Below the pieces are notes generated by a model. It was given only the letters and a program-made list of their open reading frames with translations, did not search any database and was not told where the DNA came from. A DNA stretch of 64,000 bases from Lachnotalea glycerini (GTDB taxonomy: Bacteria > Bacillota > Clostridia > Lachnospirales > Lachnospiraceae): assembly GCF_003201285.1 (NCBI RefSeq), contig NZ_QICS01000004.1:124001-188000 (forward strand), in the 5' to 3' direction. A program made the position numbers and the translations under genes. Positions 43,634-53,245 of the stretch are shown here, in pieces (position 1 is the first letter of the stretch; every line of letters begins with the position of its first letter).

Positions 43634-44884
43634 ATGAAAAAAGTAATATTTAGTTTTATGGCGGCGTTATCATTGATATGTTCATCGGCTCCAGTTATGA
43701 ATGTCAGTGCAAGTGATACATATAATCTGGTTTGGAGTGATGAGTTTTCAGGAAATAGTCTTAACAAATCAAACTGGGTTTGTGAAACTGGAACTGGTTC
43801 AGGAGGCTGGGGAAATAATGAGCTTGAATATTATACCGATCGAACAGATAATGTTAGAGTAGAGGATGGAAATTTAATTATTGAAGCTAAGAAAGAAAGC
43901 TACAATGGTATGAATTATACCTCAGGAAGAATCAAAACACAGGGATTACAGCAATTTACATATGGTAAAATAGAGGCAAAGATCAAACTTCCGGCAGGCC
44001 AGGGAATATGGCCAGCATTTTGGATGCTTGGTGCGAACATGCCAGAGGTTAGTTGGCCAAAATGTGGTGAAATTGACATTATGGAACATGTGAATAATGT
44101 AGCTGGTATTAATGGTACAATCCATTGGGATACGAATGGATATGCATATTATGGAGGAGTTTCTTCAAGCATTGATGTAACACAATACCATGTTTATAGT
44201 GTTGAATGGAATAAAGAATCAATAAAATGGTTCATTGACGGTGAACAGTATTGGGAATCTAATATTAAAGACAGTATTAATGGCACTGATGAATTCCATA
44301 AACCATTTTTTATTTTACTTAATTTAGCTGTAGGTGGTAACTGGCCAGGAAGCCCTGATGCTTCAACACAATTTCCAGCTCAAATGTGTGTAGACTATGT
44401 TCGTGTTTATCAGCAGGATGGTGACGGTGGAAGTACAAGCGATGATGAGAACCTTTCTAGTACAACATGGTACTTATCCGATCAGAATATGCAAACGACA
44501 AAAAGTACTGTAACAGGCTGGCAGCCAACTAAGAAGATTAGTACAACACCGAACTACTGGACTTCTGATGCCATTAACGGAACTTATTCGGGTGGTAATT
44601 GGAACTTTACTTTATGGACAAACAGTCCAAGCAAAGCATCAAATGTTACTGTAGACATTTATAAGGTTGATGCAGACGGAAGTAATCAAACTCTACTTGG
44701 TTCACAAACAGTAAATGTTACTGCTACGGGTACAGGAAACCATGCGTCGAACTTTACTTATTCATTAGATCCGGTTACCTTAGATAATCAAAAACTTATG
44801 ATTAAGGTATATAAAGCTTCAGGAGAGGATGCAACAATGTGTTACAATACTAATGATTTTGCGACAAAACTTGTAACGCCGTAA
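43634..44884 (+). CDS. Secreted GH16 endo-beta-1,3(4)-glucanase
   Basis: Extracellular glucanase of 416 aa with a typical signal peptide (cleavage expected near VSASD, ~residue 27). The GH16 laminarinase-type domain (30-265) has NLVWSDEFSGNSLNKSNW, TSGRIKT, GIWPAFWMLG, the catalytic GEIDIMEH (nucleophile and acid/base Glu) and NLAVGGNWPG. A short Asp/Ser linker leads to a C-terminal ~140-aa beta-rich module, probably carbohydrate-binding, of no family I can name. Substrate is most likely laminarin, callose or cereal beta-glucan. It is a single-gene unit. Confidence 0.92.
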   Translation: MKKVIFSFMAALSLICSSAPVMNVSASDTYNLVWSDEFSGNSLNKSNWVCETGTGSGGWGNNELEYYTDRTDNVRVEDGNLIIEAKKESYNGMNYTSGRIKTQGLQQFTYGKIEAKIKLPAGQGIWPAFWMLGANMPEVSWPKCGEIDIMEHVNNVAGINGTIHWDTNGYAYYGGVSSSIDVTQYHVYSVEWNKESIKWFIDGEQYWESNIKDSINGTDEFHKPFFILLNLAVGGNWPGSPDASTQFPAQMCVDYVRVYQQDGDGGSTSDDENLSSTTWYLSDQNMQTTKSTVTGWQPTKKISTTPNYWTSDAINGTYSGGNWNFTLWTNSPSKASNVTVDIYKVDADGSNQTLLGSQTVNVTATGTGNHASNFTYSLDPVTLDNQKLMIKVYKASGEDATMCYNTNDFATKLVTP

Positions 44885-44894
44885 AATAATAAAA

Positions 44895-44950
44895 GAGCAA
44901 ACCTTAAAAAACAGACCTTGAAAAACAAACCTTAAAAGAACAGACCTTGT
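44895..44950 (+). repeat. Short tandem repeats before a terminator
   Basis: Four imperfect copies of ACARACCTTRWAAA (about 14-16 bp period). The copies alternate between CAAACCTTA and CAGACCTTG, and the last supplies the 5' arm of the terminator. Confidence 0.7.
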
Positions 44951-45007
44951 AAAACAGATAAAAATTCGATTTAAGCATCGATATTCTGCTTTCAGGGTCT
45001 GTTTTTA
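44939..45007. terminator. Terminator between the glucanase and trkH genes
   Basis: Outer stem AACAGACCTTG (44939-44949) with CAGGGTCTGTT (44993-45003), an inner TCGAT/ATCGA hairpin, and a T-run that reaches into the last codon of trkH on the other strand. Confidence 0.8.
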
Positions 45008-46438
45008 TTTTCTCCAGGTTCCGGGGGCAAGCAGTACTAACATTGGAAATATTTCAAGTCTTCCGGCAAGCATATCAAATATTAGTATTATCTTGGAAAA
45101 ATCTGTAAATCCTCCAAAATTTCCTGCGGGACCAACAATTTCAAGTCCCGGACCTATGTTATTTAAGGTAGCAGCTACAGCAGTTACATTAGTGGCAAAA
45201 TCAAAATCATCTATGGATATACCAATAATAGAGGCAGCAAATATTATCATATAAGATATAAAATAAACATTAATTGAGCGCAGTGTCTCATGAGCTACTT
45301 TGTTATTATCAAATCGAATTACTTTTATACTGCGCTTATGGATAAGATAGGACAGCTCTTTTTTCAAAGATTTTAACATAATAATAATACGAGATACCTT
45401 TATTCCACCGCCTGTACTGCCGGCACAAGCACCAACAAACATTATGAATACCAAAATGGTTTTTGAAAAAGTTGGCCATGTATTAAAGTCGATAGTTGCA
45501 TAGCCTGTCGTTGTAATGATAGAAGCAACTTGAAAGGCTGAAACCTGAATAAAATGAGTAAAATGTGTTATTCCGCCAAGATTAATAGCTATCATCATAA
45601 TAGCAGAGAAAATAATGAATAAATAGTAGCGAAGCTCCTCACTTTTAAACGCATTTTTAAACTTACCTATTAATATCAAATAGTAGATATTAAAATTGAC
45701 TCCAAATAAAATCATGAATACCGTAATAATATTTTGATTATAAATAGAATAAGATGCAATGCTTGAATTTTTGATTGCAAAACCGCCTGTTCCGGCGGTA
45801 CCCATAGAAATCGTTACTGCATCGAAAAATGGCATTTGACCAAGCACTAATAGTATAATCTGTAAAATAGTCATTCCCAAATAAATCGTATAGAGGATTT
45901 TGGAGGTTGACTTTATTCTAGGAACCAGCTTTTCTGGGGTAGGACCCGGACTTTCTGCACGAAGCAGATGCATACTTTCTCCGCCGGTGATAGGTAAAAT
46001 TGTGAGAATAAAAACAAGTATTCCCATACCACCAAGCCAATGAGTGAAACTTCTCCAAAAAATCATACAATAGCTTAAAGCCTCAACATCGTTTAAAATA
46101 CTGGATCCCGTTGTAGTAAATCCAGATATTACTTCAAATAATGCGTCAACATAATGAGGTATCTCTTTGCTGAAATAAAAGGGAAGAGCACCCATAATAC
46201 TCATTACAATCCAGCTTAGGGCAACACTTACAAAACCCTCTTTTGAAAAAAACTTTTTTTCTTTTGGCTTATGTAGGAGAAGAGGAATGCCAATTAACAA
46301 ACATAATCCTATAGTTATTAAAAAAGAAAAACCGCTTTGTTCTTTATATATAACGGCAACAATGCATGGTAATAGCATAAATGCAGCCTCGACAGTTAAA
46401 ATCCAGCCAATTACATGCAAAATAACAGACTTATTCAT
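45005..46438 (-). CDS. trkH: Potassium uptake protein TrkH
   Basis: Potassium channel-like translocating subunit (477 aa) with about ten membrane helices and the four pore-loop repeats of the Trk/Ktr family, for instance ISGFTTTGSSIL, MGTAGTGGFAIKNSS and CAGSTGGGIKVSRI. It is 12 bp downstream of the trkA gene and should assemble with it on the membrane. The 3' end overlaps the terminator shared with the glucanase gene. Confidence 0.95.
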   Translation of the reverse strand: MNKSVILHVIGWILTVEAAFMLLPCIVAVIYKEQSGFSFLITIGLCLLIGIPLLLHKPKEKKFFSKEGFVSVALSWIVMSIMGALPFYFSKEIPHYVDALFEVISGFTTTGSSILNDVEALSYCMIFWRSFTHWLGGMGILVFILTILPITGGESMHLLRAESPGPTPEKLVPRIKSTSKILYTIYLGMTILQIILLVLGQMPFFDAVTISMGTAGTGGFAIKNSSIASYSIYNQNIITVFMILFGVNFNIYYLILIGKFKNAFKSEELRYYLFIIFSAIMMIAINLGGITHFTHFIQVSAFQVASIITTTGYATIDFNTWPTFSKTILVFIMFVGACAGSTGGGIKVSRIIIMLKSLKKELSYLIHKRSIKVIRFDNNKVAHETLRSINVYFISYMIIFAASIIGISIDDFDFATNVTAVAATLNNIGPGLEIVGPAGNFGGFTDFSKIILIFDMLAGRLEIFPMLVLLAPGTWRK

Positions 46439-46450
46439 AATTGCTCCTTC

Positions 46451-47806
46451 TTATATTAATATATCATTTAAATCATTTAATCTTGTATTTGTTGTTACAA
46501 TGATAACAGAATCACCACTTTGAAGAGAAACTTGTCCATCCGGAATAATAATATGGTTTTTGCGATTGACGCAGCTTACCAAAATATTTTCCTTAATTGG
46601 AAGATCTGATAAAGGAATGCCAATCAGCTTAGAATTATCTCTGATACGAAATTCTAACGCTTCCACTTTATTTCCAACAATCTTATACAAAGTCTCAACA
46701 TTATTGCCTTTTGGATTTTGCATGACACGTACATGTTGAGCAATTCGGTCTGCTGTAATTAGCTTTGGCTTTATTATGGTTCCAATTTCCATTTCATTTG
46801 TAATTTCATCATAAAGCAGGCGGGAAATCTTTGTAAAAACTTTTGCATGTGTTTTCTTCTGGGCATAAAGAGATAAAAGAATATTTTCTTCGTCCATATT
46901 TGTAAGGGAAGCAAAGGCATCCACTTCTAAAATTCCTTCTTCAAGAAGTACATTATATTCAGACGCATTTGCATGAATCACTAAAGCCTTTGGAAGTGTC
47001 TCACTTAATTGCTCACAACGTTCTATGTTTTGCTCAATAATTTTTACAGTTACACCCATATCTATAAATTTCTGCGCCAGATAAACTGATATATTGCCTC
47101 CACCAACAAGCATTACATTTTTAATTGGTGTTGTTGTAATACCAATTTTATGAAAAAATTCAATCGCATTTTTGGGCGTTGCCACTATTGATATTTTATC
47201 ATTGGCTTGAAGAGTAAAGTTTCCGGAGGGAATAAAGATTTCATCTGCCCGCTCAACAGCACATACTAAAATATTGCATCTCAATTTAATTTGAATATCC
47301 TTAATCATCATATTATGAAGAATAGAATCTTTAGGAAGCTTTAATTGGAGCAGTTCTACTCTGCCTTTTGCAAAAACATCAATTTTGATTGCAGAAGGAA
47401 GTCTGATTAAACGTGCAATGTCAGTCGCTGTTTCTTCTTCTGGATTAATAATCATGGATAGCCCCATACCTTCTTTGATAAAAGATATTTCACTATTGTA
47501 TTGAGGATTTCGTACTCTGGCTATTGTATGACAATCACTGGCTTTTTTGGCCATCATACAGCATAGCAGATTTAATTCATCTGAATTGGTTACAGCAATC
47601 AATAAATCCGCAGTTTCAATTCCCGCTGTTATCTGAATGCTATGGCAGGCACCATTGCCCACTACACCCAGAACGTCAAGGGTATCTGTTATATTTCGAA
47701 TGGCAGATGCCTTATTGTCAATTAATGTTATTTCATGGCCTTCTTCATCTAATAACTCAGCAAGAGAAGCGCCAACCTTGCCGCAGCCTATTATAATTAT
47801 TTTCAT
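46451..47806 (-). CDS. trkA: Potassium uptake regulator TrkA
   Basis: Cytoplasmic gating ring subunit (451 aa) with two RCK units: each has a Rossmann NAD-binding domain (IIIGCGKVGASLAELLDEEGHEITLID and VMLVGGGNISVYLAQKFIDMG) and a TrkA-C domain. It binds NAD(H) and ATP and controls TrkH. It is the first gene of the trkA-trkH operon. The 270-bp gap to the next gene (47807-48076) is AT-rich, holds promoter-like TTGACA and TATACT elements, and shows no gene. Confidence 0.95.
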   Translation of the reverse strand: MKIIIIGCGKVGASLAELLDEEGHEITLIDNKASAIRNITDTLDVLGVVGNGACHSIQITAGIETADLLIAVTNSDELNLLCCMMAKKASDCHTIARVRNPQYNSEISFIKEGMGLSMIINPEEETATDIARLIRLPSAIKIDVFAKGRVELLQLKLPKDSILHNMMIKDIQIKLRCNILVCAVERADEIFIPSGNFTLQANDKISIVATPKNAIEFFHKIGITTTPIKNVMLVGGGNISVYLAQKFIDMGVTVKIIEQNIERCEQLSETLPKALVIHANASEYNVLLEEGILEVDAFASLTNMDEENILLSLYAQKKTHAKVFTKISRLLYDEITNEMEIGTIIKPKLITADRIAQHVRVMQNPKGNNVETLYKIVGNKVEALEFRIRDNSKLIGIPLSDLPIKENILVSCVNRKNHIIIPDGQVSLQSGDSVIIVTTNTRLNDLNDILI

Positions 47807-48076
47807 ATGTCATTTAACTCCTTTAAATGAAAAATCCTTAATATTATAACACGGCATAGAGAAATAACATAGACGGACATTACTTTAAAAAAATAATAGC
47901 AAAAAATGTTGATAAAGTTCATTAATTAGTATAATGTTTATATTTTATGAAGCTTCTTTATTTACCTATGTTATTATAGTATCGTTTTTTGACATAAAGT
48001 TGAGATAATTTATATGTATTTTTTATATTTATGTTATACTAACATATAATAATAAGCAGGAAAAGGAATCAAAGAA

Positions 48077-48574
48077 ATGGAAATTAGAAAGAGTACAATA
48101 GAGGATTTCAACCACATTCTAAATCTGTATGAACAGGCAAGAGAATTTATGAAAGAACATAATAATCCAACTCAATGGGGAAATTATTATCCTGAAGTTT
48201 CGGTGATTGAAGAGGATATTGTAAATGAGAAAAGTTATGTGTGTATAGATGAGAACAAGATAGTAGGCACATTTATGTATGCAGAAGAGAAAGAGCCTAC
48301 ATATGCAACTATTGTTCAAGGTGATTGGGTGAATGATAATCCATATGGTGTGGTTCATAGAATTGCTTCATCTGCACAAAAAAGGGGAGTGGCAACCTTT
48401 TGTCTGGATTGGTGCTATCGAAAGTGTAAAAATTTACGAATTGATACTCATAAGGATAATTTTCCGATGCAAAGACTGCTTAAAAAGAATGGTTTTGTTT
48501 TATGCGGAATCATTTATCTTGAAAATGGTGATGAAAGAATCGCTTATCAAAAAGCGGATATGTTAAAAATATAA
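48077..48574 (+). CDS. GNAT-family N-acetyltransferase
   Basis: A 165-aa acetyltransferase: N-terminal IRKSTIEDFNHILNLYEQAREFM, VGTFMYAEE beta strand, the acetyl-CoA-binding region around SSAQKRGVATFCLDWC (Q/R-x-x-G-x-A type) and C-terminal LLKKNGFVLCGIIYLENGDERIAYQK. The acceptor substrate is unknown. AAAAGGA precedes the ATG. Confidence 0.9.
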   Translation: MEIRKSTIEDFNHILNLYEQAREFMKEHNNPTQWGNYYPEVSVIEEDIVNEKSYVCIDENKIVGTFMYAEEKEPTYATIVQGDWVNDNPYGVVHRIASSAQKRGVATFCLDWCYRKCKNLRIDTHKDNFPMQRLLKKNGFVLCGIIYLENGDERIAYQKADMLKI

Positions 48575-48611
48575 ATAATATAAATAATAGATTAATATAG
48601 TTGAGGTTAAC

Positions 48612-49979
48612 ATGAAAATTAATAAGAATGATGTATTTACAATTACAATAGAAGATATGGGAACTGAGGGGGAAGGAATCGGTAAAATTGATGGTTTTAC
48701 ATGGTTTATAAAGGATGCAGTGATAGGTGATATGGTAGAAGTTAAGGCTATGAAGCTTAAGAAAAATTATGGCTATGCAAGACTTGTCAGTGTTCTTAAA
48801 GAATCAAAGTACAGAGTTCATCCAAAATGTGAATTTCACAGGCAGTGCGGGGGATGCCAGCTTCAGGCACTTGATTATAAGCAGCAGTTATTGTTTAAAC
48901 AAAATAAGGTGAGTAATAATTTAAAGCGAATTGGTGGCTTTGAGAATTTAGAGGTACTTCCTGTGATTGGTATGGACAAACCTTACTTCTATAGAAATAA
49001 GGCTCAGTTTCCTATCCGGCAGGACAAGGAAGGAAATATTATTACAGGGTTTTACGCAGGACGAAGCCATAACGTTATTGCAAATACCAAATGCTATCTT
49101 GGAGCTGAAATAAACGAAGTCATTCTAATTAAACTGATTGAATTCATGAGAGAAAATCATATTACGGCATATCAGGAGGAGACAGGCAAGGGATTGATTC
49201 GCCATGTTCTAATCAGAGTTGGATTTACTACAAAAGAAATTATGGTGTGCATTGTAATTAATGACAATCAGCTTCCAAAGAGTGAAAGATTGGTAGAAGC
49301 CTTACAAGAAATTGCCGGGATGACCAGTATTTCTATTAGCATAAACAAGGTAAACACTAATGTGATTCTGGGAAATACTGTCAGGACTTTATGGGGACAG
49401 GATTATATTACCGATTACATTGGTGAGGTAAAGTATCAGATTTCACCATTATCCTTTTATCAAGTCAATCCAGTGCAGACGCAGAAGCTTTATCAAACAG
49501 CATTATCCTTTGCGGGTCTGAATGGTAGTGAGACGGTATGGGACTTATACTGCGGTATCGGTACGATTTCTCTATTTTTAGCTCAAAAGGCAAAAAAAGT
49601 TATGGGTGTTGAAATCCTACCAGATGCCATTGAGGATGCAAAAAACAATGCAAAGATTAATGGAATTTTCAATGCAGAATTCTTTGTAGGAAAAGCAGAG
49701 GAGGTTCTTCCACGCAAATACAAAGAGGATGGAGAGCATGCTCAGGTTATTGTCGTTGATCCTCCGAGAAAGGGCTGCGACCAAGTACTCTTGGATACGA
49801 TTATTGAAATGAATCCCAAAAGAGTTGTTTACGTAAGCTGCGATTCTGCTACTCTGGCGAGAGATTTAAGATATCTGTGCGACAGAGGGTATGATGTAAA
49901 AAAGGTGCAGCCAGTGGATATGTTTGGGCATACGGTGCACGTTGAGACCGTTTGTTGTCTACAAAGGGTGAATATGTAG
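48612..49979 (+). CDS. rlmD: 23S rRNA uracil-C5-methyltransferase (RlmD/RlmCD)
   Basis: SAM-dependent RNA methyltransferase of 455 aa. An N-terminal TRAM domain is followed by a four-Cys [4Fe-4S] site (CEFHRQCGGC), the SAM-binding WDLYCGIGTISLFLA, VDPPRKGCDQVLLD, and the catalytic cysteine in YVSCDSATLARDL. The C-terminus HTVHVETVCCL is the conserved segment used as integration target by several streptococcal conjugative elements in the orthologue rumA. Mobile element remnants begin immediately after its stop codon. Confidence 0.93.
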   Translation: MKINKNDVFTITIEDMGTEGEGIGKIDGFTWFIKDAVIGDMVEVKAMKLKKNYGYARLVSVLKESKYRVHPKCEFHRQCGGCQLQALDYKQQLLFKQNKVSNNLKRIGGFENLEVLPVIGMDKPYFYRNKAQFPIRQDKEGNIITGFYAGRSHNVIANTKCYLGAEINEVILIKLIEFMRENHITAYQEETGKGLIRHVLIRVGFTTKEIMVCIVINDNQLPKSERLVEALQEIAGMTSISISINKVNTNVILGNTVRTLWGQDYITDYIGEVKYQISPLSFYQVNPVQTQKLYQTALSFAGLNGSETVWDLYCGIGTISLFLAQKAKKVMGVEILPDAIEDAKNNAKINGIFNAEFFVGKAEEVLPRKYKEDGEHAQVIVVDPPRKGCDQVLLDTIIEMNPKRVVYVSCDSATLARDLRYLCDRGYDVKKVQPVDMFGHTVHVETVCCLQRVNM

Positions 49980-50027
49980 AAATCCTTGAATTTGACGGAG
50001 GCAACGAGGAGAGTCACGGGGTCACGA

Positions 50028-50125
50028 AGAAACAACTGGCTGTAAAGCCAGTGTTTATAAGGGATTCGACGACTGCCCGACAACCGAGAATCTCGTAGAG
50101 ATTCTAAGGTTTACGCACTTTGCGA
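50028..50125 (+). other. oriT-like element, copy 1
   Basis: Contains ACTGGCT/AGCCAGT (stem around GTAA), GACTGCCCGACA, and AGAATCTC/GAGATTCT around GTA. The same order (GGCTGTAAA, GTGCCCGACA-like, hairpin) recurs at copy 2, just upstream of mobC. The surrounding stretch 49980-50224 holds no gene. Confidence 0.5.
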
Positions 50126-50224
50126 GGGTTTTTAAGTTCACTGGGAAATCGAATTTTGGAAGAAAAAAAGAGATTTCCAATGAGATTAAAGTCTCGGTAG
50201 TTATGGAACTGGTATGAGTGGACA

Positions 50225-50816
50225 CAAAAATATATCGTTCATAAATCGTATGATATGCAGTTGTTTGAATTATCCAGAAGTATTGAAGAAAAGGGAGTAT
50301 TGGTTCCACTCATAGTTAGAACTAATCTCCATGGTGAAGGATATGAGATTATTGCAGGTCACAGAAGAAAGGCTGCCTGTGAATGGGCTGGTGTTGATAC
50401 GGTTCCTGTAATGGTCATGCAGATGGATGATGCAGAAGCGACAATAGCTATGATAGACAGCAATCTGCAAAGAGAGCATATCAGACCTAGTGAAAAAGCT
50501 TTTGCTTATAAGATGAAATTGGAGGCGATGAAGCATCAGGGTAAGCAAAATGATTTGTTACAGGAAGATGGGACGTTGTCTCCAGTGGGGACGAAGTTAG
50601 AAAATCCAACGTTAGAAATGAATCAATTGGTTTGTTCCTATGATGATTTAGGAAAATGCCAATTAGGAAGTCAACAATTGGAGAAAGAGCAACCAAGGGT
50701 TCGGACAGATGAAATGCTGGCGAGCAAGTGGCAATGCAAGTTTTTCGTCACCTAATCTTTCAGAGGAGCGAGAACTTGATGAAAATGAGTTCCTTGATTT
50801 TGGAATGATGGAGTAA
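50225..50816 (+). pseudogene. Truncated, frameshifted ParB-like protein
   Basis: Remnant of a ParB/RepB-type partition protein of the kind carried by conjugative elements: ELSRSIEEKGVLVPLIVR, AGHRRKAACEWAG, MIDSNLQREHIRPSEKAFAYKMK. The first strand and start are missing (the first ATG, 50255, lies inside the conserved domain), and the end after QQLEKEQPRV shifts frame. The frame ending at 50816 gives an unrelated acidic tail (ELDENEFLDFGMME). This looks like two genes joined by deletion. The ORF from 50255 to 50755 is only part of it. Confidence 0.75.
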
Positions 50817-51012
50817 TAGGTATTGGATACAGAAATGCTATCAAAAATTTTTAGTTGGCTACAAAGAATAGAGGAAATGGTAGCAGAAAATATAATTTTA
50901 TATGCAATATAAATGATGGTTACAAAATAGAAATGTTTTGTAGCCATTTATACAATATTGGGTGCAAAAGAGACAGAAGGCAATTTTTATAGCTTATCTG
51001 TCTTTTTTTGTA

Positions 51013-51145
51013 CCTATTTTTACAGACCAAAGGCTGTAAATAAACCGGGGTCTTAGGGATGGAATTCCTAACAAGATAAGGGTGCGTCAGTGCCCGACAG
51101 GATTTCGCAATGCGAAATCCGTATCTTGCAAAAAATCCCGGCACT
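51013..51145 (+). other. Candidate oriT (copy 2) upstream of mobC
   Basis: Inverted repeats TTAGG/CCTAA and GGATTTCGC/GCGAAATCC (loop AAT) flank GTGCGTCAGTGCCCGACA. It lies 73 bp before the mobC remnant and upstream of a relaxase gene, the standard place for a transfer origin. It shares its layout with copy 1 at 50028. The remaining 50817-51012 bases show no supported gene. Confidence 0.6.
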
Positions 51146-51217
51146 TATCTTTATATTGAAAAAAGTGTTCAGGATGTAAAGCACGTAAACAAATAATTCG
51201 AAGAAGGAGATTAAATT

Positions 51218-51545
51218 ATGGAAAAGAAGAAAGCAAGTATAGCGAGGCAGAATAGAACATTTCGTTTATCGAAATCGGAACTACAGAAATTAGCAGAGGG
51301 GGCAAAGGCTGCGGGCATGTCAGAAAGCGAATATGTCAGACATTTAATTTTGCATGGTGGTGTTGACATAGTTATATCCGTGACCGGCAAAACATCATAA
51401 GACAGATAACAGGAGTCGCTACGAATGTAAATCAGGCTACAAAATGAGCAAACGAAAACAAGTATATTCCACAGAGTAGAATTGATCAAATGTGTATGCA
51501 ATTAGGAGTTATTTTAGGTTTGTTAAAGGAGTTGATTCAATTATG
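51218..51545 (+). pseudogene. Frameshifted MobC-like relaxosome protein
   Basis: N-terminal half of a ribbon-helix-helix mobilisation protein (RTFRLSKSELQKLAEGAKAAGM, SESEYVRHLI). The frame breaks near 51377, after which the reading ends early at 51400. The rest (RQITGVATNVNQATK, then ANENKYIP..., LGLLKELIQ) continues in another frame but is itself cut by a TGA at 51445-51447. GAAGGAG precedes the ATG. The intact protein would help the relaxase nick oriT. Confidence 0.8.
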
Positions 51546-53170
51546 GCGATAACCAAGATTATGAATGTAGGAGCTGGAAAGAAGGGAAAAATCACAAATC
51601 ATCTGAAACATGCTTTGGACTATATTATGAATGAAACCAAGACAGAAAGCGGTGTTTTGGTCGGTGGTTGGAATTGTGTTCCAAAGTTTGTTTTGAACAG
51701 ATGGTAGGAATAAAAGAATTATATGGAAAGATGGGAGGAAGGCAGGGATATCATATTGTGATATCCTGTCCGCCAGGAGAAGGTACGCCTGAACAGTTAT
51801 TAGAACTCATGAGGGAATTTGCACAGGCGTTTTTGGGAGAGGATTATGAGGCGGTGTATAGCGTTCATGCGGATAAGGAGCATTGTCTTGGGCATTTAGT
51901 TTTTAATAGTGTGAATATGTATACAGGTAAGAAATATGAGTATAAAAAAGGTGATTGGAAATATGAGATTCGAACATTTTTTTTTCTGTTGGAGGAATTG
52001 GGTTATGAGGTGAAAAAGGGAGCTCATCTGGCAATAAAAGCAGAGAAGATGAAGCGTTTTCGTAGATTGGATACGATTAATGAAGAATATTCCAAAGAAA
52101 ATCTGGAAGCGTTCTTTACAAAGGGAAGTTTTGCCTTTGAAACACCAAGAGTATTAACACCTGATGTAAAATATTTACTTAAGCCAAAGAATCCTTATCA
52201 GCAGAAGTTCTATGCCAAGCTCTACCGTATGCGTATTGTTGAAAAGTGTCGTTTTCAATATAAGTCAGCTAGATTCAAGGAGGATTTGGAACGGATGCAT
52301 ATGCTGCAAGAGGAGTATCTGTTTCTGAGAAGAAAGGATATTAATGGTGTTGCGGATGTCGTAACCAAAATCGGGTTAGCGAAATTGAATATAAAAAAAC
52401 TAACTGAGAAGCAGAAAACATTGTATCAGGAGCGAGCAGATTTAAAGAGAAAATGTGTGACTGATAATAATATTTTAGACTTTTATACTTCTGAACCTAA
52501 ATATCGAAAGCAGTTGGAAGATATTAAATCGGAAAAGAAGAAACTTCAAGGTGAAAAACATGTTGCGGAACGATGCTTGAAAGAAAGTCTTTATGTTGGG
52601 TTGTTGGTTCCCTAGAATATTGAAATTGGCAATGTTTATGAAGTTGATGTGCCGAAAAAACCTTGGTATTTGAGGAAAGAGGGAAGTAGAATGCCGGAAG
52701 TAATAAGAGAGGTTGAAGTTGCTGCTAGTGTTGAGGAAGAAACGGTAGCTTCTATTGAGATGAATTCTTCAGATATGGATTTGGAACCTGATGAAATTAT
52801 TTCTTCTAACAATGAAACGATAGAGGATGTAGAAGAAACAAAAGCATTTGATGTTAAAGGATTATCAATGTTTGATGAAATCGAGAAAGCGGTTTATGGG
52901 GATGTCGAGCCACAGAAGAAAGTTATTACCAAGGAAATCTATGAATCCATTACAGATAAGGAAAAAGCTGAATGGATTGGCATAGATGGAAATGATGTAT
53001 ATGGGTCGATGAAGCAATTCCATGAAAAACTTCAATCTATTGGAATTGTCTATCAGTATATTTCAGATGAAACGGAAGAGTTTTGTAGGTTGGAAGAAAC
53101 TAATAGAAAAGTAGCAGGAACGAAATCCATATTAAATAATACTAAACGCGGTTTAAGTGGTAAAAATTAG
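51543..53170 (+). pseudogene. Relaxase gene with frameshift and in-frame amber stop
   Basis: MobP-type relaxase/mobilisation nuclease. It starts MAITKIMNVG at 51543 and shifts frame near 51690-51703, after NCVPK. It continues FEQMVGIKELYGKMGGRQGYHIVIS and HADKEHCLGHLVFNSVN. The metal site usually reads H-x-D-x-x-H-x-H-x-H; here one His is Leu. At 52613-52615 a TAG interrupts the frame, which then continues uninterrupted as NIEIGNVYEVDVPKKPWYL to 53170 (acidic, Glu-rich C-terminal part). The pieces are thus one decayed gene, so the element cannot mobilise itself. Confidence 0.8.
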
Positions 53171-53171
53171 G

Positions 53172-53200
53172 TTGTAATTAGAGCAAATAAAAACTATAAT
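53172..53200 (+). promoter_or_regulatory. Promoter of the helicase/kinase operon
   Basis: TTGTAA (53172-53177), 17-base spacer, TATAAT (53195-53200), right after the relaxase remnant and 46 bp before the helix-turn-helix gene. Confidence 0.65.
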
Positions 53201-53245
53201 TATCATTGGAGCTGTTATACCTAAATCCAAAAGTGGAGGATTAAT

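Noticed and set aside
44895-44950. Short repeats as a CRISPR array
   Set aside because: Units are about 15 bp, imperfect and without unique spacers; no cas genes nearby.
50836-50913. 25-codon frame after the parB remnant
   Set aside because: No ribosome site and no recognisable motif; probably part of the degraded region.
52613-52615. TAG as a programmed recoding (pyrrolysine) site
   Set aside because: The gene also has a frameshift and its neighbours are broken; decay is simpler.
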